Shown: positions 58,688-64,000 of the stretch, piece by piece
Numbering within the stretch: the stretch's first letter is position 1
Layout of the letters: every line of letters starts with the position of its first letter
Source: UBA1081 sp045658165
Lineage (GTDB): Bacteria > Bacillota > Clostridia > Oscillospirales > Acutalibacteraceae
Direction: 5' to 3'
DNA: 64,000 bases
Assembly (NCBI GenBank): GCA_045658165.1
Contig: JAZOUN010000025.1
Span: forward strand, 1-64,000
Notes under the pieces: model-generated
What the model saw: only the letters and a program-made list of their open reading frames with translations
Told to the model about the DNA's origin: nothing
Databases searched by the model: none
Position numbers and translations under genes: made by a program

Positions 58688-58771
58688 GCGAGAGTGGCGG
58701 AATCGGCAGACGCGCACGTTTGAGGGGCGTGTGGTAATCCCGTACGGGTTCAAGTCCCGTCTCTCGCACCA
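58688..58771 (+). tRNA. tRNA-Leu (anticodon GAG)
   Basis: 84 nt including encoded CCA. The acceptor stem is GCGAGAG / CTCTCGC with discriminator A and CCA at 58769-58771. The D-arm is followed by a GAG anticodon in the loop TTTGAGG of the stem starting GCGCACG, a long variable arm as in class II tRNAs, and a T-arm CGGGTTCAAGTCCCG. A terminator follows at once. Confidence 0.96.
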
Positions 58772-58800
58772 AGACTGAGCAATAGCTCAGTCTTTTTTTT
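58772..58800 (+). terminator. Terminator of tRNA-Leu
   Basis: AGACTGAGC / GCTCAGTCT stem with a 4-base loop and eight T. Confidence 0.9.
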
Positions 58801-58903
58801 ATTAAAAAAATCAAAATCAGCGGAAAAACAGGGACTTGAACCCCTTTCGCTGAAAGCGAATATAATTGTTGCCGTGACGGCAAAGCGAAGCGACAGCCGT
58901 CAG

Positions 58904-58949
58904 GTCCCGTCTCTCGCACCAAGACTGAGCAATAGCTCAGTCTTTTTTT
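58904..58949 (+). repeat. Exact duplicate of the tRNA-Leu 3' end and terminator
   Basis: 46 bp identical to 58754-58799 (T-arm 3' half, acceptor 3' strand, CCA, terminator hairpin), displaced by exactly 150 bp. The unique 104 bp between the copies contains a reverse-oriented T-arm-like GGGACTTGAACCCC and a TGACGGC/GCCGTCA hairpin. The look is of an attachment-site scar or of unequal recombination. Confidence 0.8.
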
Positions 58950-58994
58950 GTTTTGAAATCGAAAAATATTATTCTTAAAACCAACAAAAAGTTA

Positions 58995-59023
58995 TTGCAT
59001 TTTTTGGATTGAAGTGATATAAT
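58995..59023 (+). promoter_or_regulatory. Promoter of the glycine riboswitch-symporter transcript
   Basis: TTGCAT at 58995-59000, 17-bp spacer, TATAAT at 59018-59023, about 25 bp before the first aptamer. Confidence 0.7.
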
Positions 59024-59048
59024 GTCAAAAATTAATATTATGGCTGAA

Positions 59049-59210
59049 GTTTGCAGAAGAAGCTATGCTGCCGAAGGAGTAACGCTCTCAGGCTTCCTGT
59101 AAGGGAAAAGGACTGCAAATGGACATAACTTTGGAGAATCTCATTAAATTGAGTGCCGAAGGGGCAAGGCTGAAAACAGTTAATCTCTCAGGCAAAAGGA
59201 CAAAGTTTCT
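59049..59210 (+). promoter_or_regulatory. Tandem glycine riboswitch
   Basis: Two aptamers are recognised by sequence: aptamer 1 about 59049-59118 (P1 TTTGCAG / CTGCAAA, core GCCGAAGGAG, CTCTCAGG, AAAGGACT) and aptamer 2 about 59127-59208 (P1 AACTTT / AAAGTT, core GGAGAATCTC, GCCGAAGGGGC, TCTCTCAGG, AAAAGGACA). Both have the CCGAAGG and CTCAGG boxes of the glycine aptamer. They precede a terminator and a symporter gene, so the target fits glycine sensing. Confidence 0.93.
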
Positions 59211-59246
59211 GTTATCGTTTTTTACGGTATATAAATTTGTACTTTT

Positions 59247-59278
59247 GTCGGATTACTTTCTGTAATCTGACTTTTTTT
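59247..59278 (+). terminator. Intrinsic terminator serving as riboswitch expression platform
   Basis: GTCGGATTAC / GTAATCTGAC (one G-T pair), loop of 5 and seven T, between the aptamers and the symporter start. Its upstream side (ACTTTTGTC, 59241-59249) can pair with the 3' P1 strand of aptamer 2 (GACAAAGT), so closing P1 with glycine should free the terminator. This indicates an OFF switch. Confidence 0.75.
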
Positions 59279-59302
59279 ATTATTTTTTCGGAGGAACTCG
59301 GA

Positions 59303-60838
59303 ATGGAATTATTTTTTGAAAAAGTGGCAGAAATAAATAACTCTGTCAACGGTGTTGTATGGGGCAGCTTCGGCTTGTTCCTTCTTATCGGTACCGGTAT
59401 TCTTATGACCGTTTGCACCAAGGTGTTTCAGGTAACACACATAAAACTCTGGTGGAAAAACACAATCGGAAGTCTTTTTACCAAAAATGTTATCGGTCAT
59501 TCTAAGGATGCAGGTTCAATTTCACCTTTTCAGGCTCTTTGTACTGCTCTTGCAGCAACAGTAGGAACAGGTAATATTGCAGGTGTTGCTGCTGCTATCT
59601 GTCTCGGCGGTGCAGGTGCTGTTTTCTGGATGTGGATTGCTGCATTCTTTGGTATGATGACAAACTTCTCAGAAAATGCTCTCGGCATTTACTACCGTCG
59701 CCGTAATGAAAAAGGTGAGTGGTCAGGCGGAGCTATGTACTATCTTCGTGACGGTCTCGGCAAGAAAAAAGGCTGTAAAGTAATCGGTAATGTTCTTGCT
59801 GTTCTTTTCTGTATTTTTACAATGCTTGCATCTTTCGGCATCGGAAGTATGGGACAGGTAAACAAGATTGTTGCAAACGTTGCAACTGCTTTTGATGTTC
59901 AGGCTCTTTCATCTGTTGAGGTTTTTGGCGGAATTTCTCTTTATAATGTGATTCTCGGCGTTATTATTATGGCTCTTGTTGCTCTTATCACTCTTGGCGG
60001 TCTTAAGAGAATTGCAAGTGTTGCAGAAAAAATTGTTCCCTTTATGATTGTTCTTTTTATCGCAGGCAGTCTTATTATTATCGGTAAGAACTATGCTCAG
60101 ATTCTTCCCGCATTCAAAACAATCTTTGTAAATGCTTTCAATCCCGAAGCTTTTGTCGGCGGTACACTCGGTGCAGCTATCAGCAAGGCTGTAACTCAGG
60201 GCTTCAAGAGAGGCGTTTTCTCAAACGAAGCAGGTCTCGGTTCATCTGTTATGGTTCATTCAAATTCAAATATAAAAGAACCTGTTAAGCAGGGTATGTG
60301 GGGTATCTTTGAAGTTTTTGCAGATACAATGATTGTTTGTACAATGACTGCGCTCGTTGTTCTTACTTCAGGTGTGTTTGATGCAAAAACAGGCGCAATC
60401 GCAGAAGGTCTTACAGATGCTACACTTGTTGCAGGTGCGTTCAACTCTGTTTTCTCATGGGGTGATATAGGTCAGAAATTCGTTGCAATTGCAATGTTCC
60501 TTTTTGCCTTTACAACAGTTCTCGGTTGGTCTCATTACGGTTCAAAAGCATGGGAATATCTTTTCGGTGCAAAGACTGTAATTGTTTTTAAAATTATTCA
60601 TGTTATCACTGTTATTTTCGGAGCTGTAATGACTTCATCTCTTGCATGGGATATTTCAGATACATTCAACGGACTTATGATGATTCCCAACCTTATCGGT
60701 GTTGTTGTTCTCTTCCCGCTTGTTATGAAGATTACAAAGAACTATGTTGACCGTAAGGTTAAAAGCAAGGATGTAAAGCCCATGCTTTCATATGATGACG
60801 AGATTCAGAGTGAAGCAGAAGCTGCCCTTGAAGATTAA
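59303..60838 (+). CDS. Sodium:alanine/glycine symporter (AGCS family)
   Basis: About 511 residues from the ATG at 59303, with GGAGGA 7 bp upstream; an earlier in-frame codon at 59237 would run through the riboswitch terminator. It has about 11-12 membrane helices. AGCS signatures: TVGTGNIAGVAAAICLGGAG, FWMWIAAFFGM, KRGVFSNEAGLGSS and FAFTTVLGWSHYGSKAWEYL. It takes up glycine and alanine with Na+. Control by the glycine riboswitch upstream should lower expression when glycine is plentiful. The acidic tail SEAEAALED is cytosolic. Confidence 0.93.
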   Translation: MELFFEKVAEINNSVNGVVWGSFGLFLLIGTGILMTVCTKVFQVTHIKLWWKNTIGSLFTKNVIGHSKDAGSISPFQALCTALAATVGTGNIAGVAAAICLGGAGAVFWMWIAAFFGMMTNFSENALGIYYRRRNEKGEWSGGAMYYLRDGLGKKKGCKVIGNVLAVLFCIFTMLASFGIGSMGQVNKIVANVATAFDVQALSSVEVFGGISLYNVILGVIIMALVALITLGGLKRIASVAEKIVPFMIVLFIAGSLIIIGKNYAQILPAFKTIFVNAFNPEAFVGGTLGAAISKAVTQGFKRGVFSNEAGLGSSVMVHSNSNIKEPVKQGMWGIFEVFADTMIVCTMTALVVLTSGVFDAKTGAIAEGLTDATLVAGAFNSVFSWGDIGQKFVAIAMFLFAFTTVLGWSHYGSKAWEYLFGAKTVIVFKIIHVITVIFGAVMTSSLAWDISDTFNGLMMIPNLIGVVVLFPLVMKITKNYVDRKVKSKDVKPMLSYDDEIQSEAEAALED

Positions 60839-60852
60839 ATTTTTATTTACGG

Positions 60853-60889
60853 AAGAGTTGTTTCACTTTTGGTGAGACAACTCTTTTTT
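60853..60889 (+). terminator. Terminator of the AGCS symporter gene
   Basis: Stem AAGAGTTGTTTCAC / GTGAGACAACTCTT with minor mispairing, followed by TTTTT. Confidence 0.85.
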
Positions 60890-60946
60890 GCTTTGCCTGA
60901 AAATTCGATATTTTTAATAATTTTTTAAATATATTTTCACTTTGTA

Positions 60947-60975
60947 TTGAACAAATCAGATACTTGTTGTATAAT
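60947..60975 (+). promoter_or_regulatory. Promoter of the LysR regulator gene
   Basis: TTGAAC at 60947-60952, 17-bp spacer, TATAAT at 60970-60975, 32 bp before the start codon. Confidence 0.7.
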
Positions 60976-61007
60976 AAATCTGTCTGTTGGTCCGAGGTGA
61001 GATATTT

Positions 61008-61928
61008 ATGAACATTTTACATATGAAATATGCAGTTGAGGTTGCAAAAGCCGGTTCTTTGAACAAGGCTGCGGAATCTTTGCTTATTGCTGCACCGAAT
61101 GTGAGCCGTTCAATCAAGGATCTTGAAGCTGATATAGGTATTTCAATTTTTGACCGTACAGCAAAGGGTATGGCGCTGACTCCCGAGGGTGAAGAATTCA
61201 TAAATTATGCAAAAGGAATTCTCGGGCAGATTGAAGAGGTTGAAAATTTTTATAAAACAGGTACTGTAAAAAAGCAGAAGTTTTCAATTTCCGTTCCCCG
61301 TGCGTGCTATATTTCAGAGGCATTTGCCCAGTTTTCAAAATCTCTTTCCAAAGATGCGGCAGAGATTTTTTACAAAGAAACAAATTCTCAGCGTACCATA
61401 CGCAATATGCTTGAGAACGATTATAAGCTCGGAATAATCCGTTATGCTGAGAACTATGATAAATATTTCAAAACAATGCTTGAGGAAAAGGATTTCTGTT
61501 ATGAAATGGTAACGGAGTTTACCTATTCGCTTATAATGAGTGCTCAGAATCCTCTTGCGGACAAAGAAGTTGTTACATTTGATGATCTTGCTGATTTTAT
61601 TGAAATCGCTCATGCTGATCCCTATGTGCCGTCAATGCCTTTGTCCAAGGTTGTAAAAGAAGAATTACCTGACAATATCGAAAGAAGAATTTTTATTTTT
61701 GAAAGAGCAAGTCAGTTTGATCTGCTTTCCAATAATCCGGAAACATTTATGTGGGTTTCTCCTGCTCCTGACAGTTTGTTGAAAAGATATAATCTTGTGC
61801 AGAAAAAATGTGTGGATAATAAGAAGGTGTATAAAGATGTTCTTATTTACAGGGAAGGTTATAAGCTTTCAAAACTTGACAGACAGTTTATTACAGAATT
61901 GTGTGAGTCAAAAAGAAAATATCTTTAA
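61008..61928 (+). CDS. LysR-family transcriptional regulator
   Basis: 306 residues from the ATG at 61008 (AGGTGAG 9 bp upstream; a longer frame from 60987 would include that site). The winged HTH is at about 1-60: MKYAVEVAKAGSLNKAAESL, NVSRSIKDLEADIGISIFDR, GMALTPEGEEF. The C-terminal effector domain has a periplasmic-binding-protein fold. Its ligand is unknown. It may regulate the adjacent symporter or act elsewhere; it is transcribed in the same direction with its own promoter and terminator. No classic T-N11-A site was checked. Confidence 0.92.
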   Translation: MNILHMKYAVEVAKAGSLNKAAESLLIAAPNVSRSIKDLEADIGISIFDRTAKGMALTPEGEEFINYAKGILGQIEEVENFYKTGTVKKQKFSISVPRACYISEAFAQFSKSLSKDAAEIFYKETNSQRTIRNMLENDYKLGIIRYAENYDKYFKTMLEEKDFCYEMVTEFTYSLIMSAQNPLADKEVVTFDDLADFIEIAHADPYVPSMPLSKVVKEELPDNIERRIFIFERASQFDLLSNNPETFMWVSPAPDSLLKRYNLVQKKCVDNKKVYKDVLIYREGYKLSKLDRQFITELCESKRKYL

Positions 61929-61940
61929 TTCGCAAGTCAC

Positions 61941-61974
61941 AATCCTGACCTATTGAAACGGTCGGGATTTTTTA
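61941..61974 (+). terminator. Terminator of the LysR gene
   Basis: AATCCTGACC / GGTCGGGATT stem (one G-T pair) followed by TTTTTT. Confidence 0.8.
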
Positions 61975-62045
61975 TATCGATATATGTGTTATCGATATTG
62001 ATAATACCGATTATATGTTTTAAGAATTCCTGAATCTGAATGATA

Positions 62046-62063
62046 ATGTTAAAATATTAACGA
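62046..62063 (+). promoter_or_regulatory. Probable Rex operator upstream of rex-adhE
   Basis: GTTAA-AATA-TTAAC (62048-62061) matches the inner core of the clostridial Rex box TTGTTAA-N4-TTAACAA. It directly follows a GATAAT -10-like hexamer and lies 26 bp before the Rex start, a position for autorepression of the rex-adhE transcript. Confidence 0.7.
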
Positions 62064-62087
62064 AGTCAGAACAAAGGGGGTTTTCTC

Positions 62088-62708
62088 ATGTGCAGAAACG
62101 GCATATCAAAAGCTACACTCAGCAGAATACCTGCATATCTTGAGTTGCTCAGGAGTTTGCCTGCAGAGAGATATGAGCATATTTCTGCAACTGCCATTGC
62201 AAGAAAACTTTCGTTGGGAGAAGTTCAGGTCAGAAAAGACCTTGCATCAATAAGCGGTGCAGGAAAGCCGAAACTTGGTTATCTGACAACAGAGCTTATA
62301 GAAAATCTTGAGAACTGCCTTGGTGCGGACAACCTTACTTCTGCAGTGCTGGTAGGTGCCGGCAAACTCGGCAAAACTCTTCTCGATTATGATGAATTTG
62401 AAAAGTTCGGTATCAGAATCGCGGCTGCGTTTGACAGTAATGACAAGGTTATTGATATAAATTCAAAAATCAGGATACAGCCGATAGATGAGTTTGAACA
62501 GTTCTGTAAAGAAAACAATATAAAGCTCGGCATAATAACGGTCGGAACCGGTTCTGCTCAGGCAGTGTGTGACAAAATGACACAGTGCGGTATAATCGGA
62601 ATTCTGAATTTTGCTCCCTGCAATCTGAATGTGCCCTCAGGGGTAATTCTTAAAAATGAAAACCTTGCGCTTTCATTAGCGCATCTGAATAATCAGATAA
62701 ACAAATAA
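62088..62708 (+). CDS. rex: Redox-sensing transcriptional repressor Rex
   Basis: 206 residues. An N-terminal winged helix (ISKATLSRIPAYLELLRSLP, KLSLGEVQVRKDLASISGAG) is followed by a Rossmann domain (VLVGAGKLGKTLL) that binds NADH/NAD+. The C-terminal helix is ENLALSLAHLNNQI. NADH binding releases it from DNA, switching on NADH-consuming fermentation genes. It is followed 31 bp later by adhE, a classic Rex target, and preceded by a probable Rex box. Confidence 0.95.
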   Translation: MCRNGISKATLSRIPAYLELLRSLPAERYEHISATAIARKLSLGEVQVRKDLASISGAGKPKLGYLTTELIENLENCLGADNLTSAVLVGAGKLGKTLLDYDEFEKFGIRIAAAFDSNDKVIDINSKIRIQPIDEFEQFCKENNIKLGIITVGTGSAQAVCDKMTQCGIIGILNFAPCNLNVPSGVILKNENLALSLAHLNNQINK

Positions 62709-62739
62709 TCAATAAACAATAATTTTCAGGAGGATACAA

Positions 62740-64000
62740 ATGGAAACAAAGAATTACGCAATTGTAGACAGTGTTGAAAAGCTTCAGGAAGCTATTACCC
62801 GCACAAGAGAGGCTCAGAAGGTTTTCGCAACCTACACACAGGAACAGGTAGATAAGATTTTCCTTGCAGCAGCTTCTGCAGCTAACAAAGCAAGAATTTC
62901 TCTTGCAAAAATGGCTGTTGAAGAAACAGGCATGGGTGTTGTTGAAGATAAAGTTATCAAGAACAACTATGCAGCTGAATATATTTATAACGCATACAAA
63001 GATACAAAGACATGCGGTGTTATCGAAGAAGATAAGGCTTTCGGCATCAAGAAGGTTGCAGACCCCATCGGTGTTGTAGCAGCTGTTATCCCCACAACAA
63101 ACCCCACATCAACAGCTATCTTCAAGTGTCTCATTTCTCTTAAGACAAGAAATGCAATCATCATCTCTCCGCACCCCAGAGCAAAGAACTCAACTATTGC
63201 AGCAGCAAAGCTCGTTCTTGAAGCAGCAGTTGCAGCAGGTGCTCCCGAAGGAATCATCGACTGGATCGACGTTCCCTCACTTGAAATGACAAACACAGTT
63301 ATGAAGGAAGCAGACATCATCCTTGCAACAGGTGGTCCCGGAATGGTTAAGGCTGCTTACTCAAGCGGCAAGCCCGCTCTCGGTGTTGGTGCAGGTAACA
63401 CACCCGCTATCATCGACGACAGTGCAGATATCCTTCTTGCTGTTAACTCAATCATTCACTCAAAGACATTCGATAACGGTATGATCTGTGCTTCAGAACA
63501 GTCAGTTATCATTCTTGAAAATATCTACGATGCAGTTAAGGCTGAATTTGCAGCAAGAGGCTGTTACTTCCTTAATCCTGCAGAAACAGAAAAGGTAAGA
63601 AAGACAATCATCATCAACGGTGCTCTCAACGCAAAGATCGTTGGTCAGCCCGCTGCTAAGATTGCTGAACTTGCAGGCGTAACAGTTCCCGAAGGAACAA
63701 AGATCCTCATCGGTGAAGTTGAAAGTGTAGACATCAGCGAAGAATTCGCTCACGAAAAGCTTTCACCCGTTCTTGCTATGTACAAGGCAAAAGACTTTGA
63801 AGATGCTCTCTGTAAGGCAGAACACCTTGTTGCTGACGGCGGTTACGGTCATACATCTTCTGTTTACCTCAATGAAGTTACAGAAACAGAAAAGATTAAC
63901 GAATTCGCAGCAAGAATGAAGACTTGCCGTATTCTTGTAAACACACCTTCATCACACGGCGGTATCGGTGACCTTTACAACTTCAAGCTTGCTCCCTCTC
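62740..64000 (+). CDS. adhE: Bifunctional acetaldehyde-CoA/alcohol dehydrogenase AdhE, 3' truncated by window end
   Basis: The first 420 codons are present, with no stop. The ATG at 62740 has CAGGAGGAT before it. The N-terminal acetaldehyde dehydrogenase domain shows IGVVAAVIPTTNPTSTAIFK, GVGAGNTPAIIDDSAD and the catalytic Cys in NGMICASEQS (about residue 249). GGYGHTSSVYLNE and VNTPSSHGGIGDLYNF are late-domain markers. It reduces acetyl-CoA to acetaldehyde and, through the alcohol dehydrogenase half if present beyond the window, to ethanol. The length beyond 64000 decides between full AdhE and a single-domain aldehyde dehydrogenase. It is co-transcribed with rex. Confidence 0.9.
   Translation, partial: METKNYAIVDSVEKLQEAITRTREAQKVFATYTQEQVDKIFLAAASAANKARISLAKMAVEETGMGVVEDKVIKNNYAAEYIYNAYKDTKTCGVIEEDKAFGIKKVADPIGVVAAVIPTTNPTSTAIFKCLISLKTRNAIIISPHPRAKNSTIAAAKLVLEAAVAAGAPEGIIDWIDVPSLEMTNTVMKEADIILATGGPGMVKAAYSSGKPALGVGAGNTPAIIDDSADILLAVNSIIHSKTFDNGMICASEQSVIILENIYDAVKAEFAARGCYFLNPAETEKVRKTIIINGALNAKIVGQPAAKIAELAGVTVPEGTKILIGEVESVDISEEFAHEKLSPVLAMYKAKDFEDALCKAEHLVADGGYGHTSSVYLNEVTETEKINEFAARMKTCRILVNTPSSHGGIGDLYNFKLAPS

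Noticed and set aside
58668..58922. 84-residue minus-strand reading frame over tRNA-Leu (VRETGLEPVRDYHTPLKR type)
   Set aside because: This is the well-known false protein produced by translating the antisense strand of a tRNA-Leu gene. The tRNA is real, and the repeat of the 'protein' motif simply reflects the duplicated tRNA end.
61976..62000. Repeated TATCGATA motifs before rex as the Rex operator
   Set aside because: They do not resemble a Rex box; the GTTAA-N4-TTAAC palindrome at 62048-62061 fits better and is placed at the promoter.

Overview
The window reads as a chromosomal segment of an anaerobic, low-to-moderate G+C member of the Clostridia (Bacillota), most likely an uncultured gut or rumen relative of the Oscillospiraceae/Ruminococcaceae. 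This is inferred from Firmicutes gene order (miaB-ymcA-mutS-mutL-miaA; sepF-divIVA-lspA-rluD), a rex-adhE fermentation operon, dockerin and BspA-type leucine-rich-repeat surface proteins, strong SigA-type promoters and frequent TTG/GTG starts. No phage, transposase, CRISPR array or rRNA was found. The only mobile-looking traces are short hairpin repeats and a tRNA-end duplication. The two outermost genes are cut by the window ends.

Layout. 1-6840: the end of an SDR oxidoreductase (mannonate/fructuronate type), a secreted LRR-dockerin protein under a consensus promoter, then a transporter / DUF4091 (GH123-like) / metallophosphoesterase operon. 6841-7280: terminators and a chain of seven small hairpins. 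7281-10468 (minus): three membrane-anchored proteins of unknown function, two of them paralogs. 10725-17745: a surface-polysaccharide operon (ABC-2 permease and ATPase, coiled-coil protein, multidomain glycosyltransferase, and WecC and WecB, which make UDP-ManNAcA). 17855-23136 (minus): three secreted proteins (SGNH hydrolase with Thr-rich stalk and membrane anchor, a PPC-repeat protein, a metallophosphoesterase).

23317-39882 is the housekeeping core on the plus strand: tRNA modification and mismatch repair (miaB, a YlbF/YmcA-family gene, mutS, mutL, miaA), an HlyD-like membrane protein, yggS, division genes (sepF and a very long divIVA), lspA, rluD, a membrane phosphoesterase and a split transketolase. 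40055-48573 is mixed: rhamnulose-1-phosphate aldolase, zinc-ribbon and Cys-rich membrane proteins, a lone amidase-6 domain, an unusual phosphoribosyltransferase, a candidate 20-residue peptide gene, a secreted GH51 arabinofuranosidase and a CDF metal transporter. 48662-58529 is accessory: a probable carbohydrate-active gene pair, a sigma-factor-like domain fused to a membrane segment and GLUG repeats, an LRR membrane protein, CapA, an SDR plus cupin pair and a second dockerin protein. 58688-64000: tRNA-Leu(GAG) with a duplicated 3' end, a tandem glycine riboswitch before a Na+/alanine-glycine symporter, a LysR regulator, and rex-adhE with a probable Rex operator.

Main points for follow-up: (a) two uncharacterised extracellular domains each occur once on a dockerin protein and again on membrane-anchored proteins at 7281-10468; (b) the sigma-TM-GLUG fusion; (c) the 20-residue cationic hydrophobic peptide gene with its own promoter and terminator; (d) the glycosyltransferase ending in half of a GT-B fold; (e) the ten 11-residue repeats in DivIVA.
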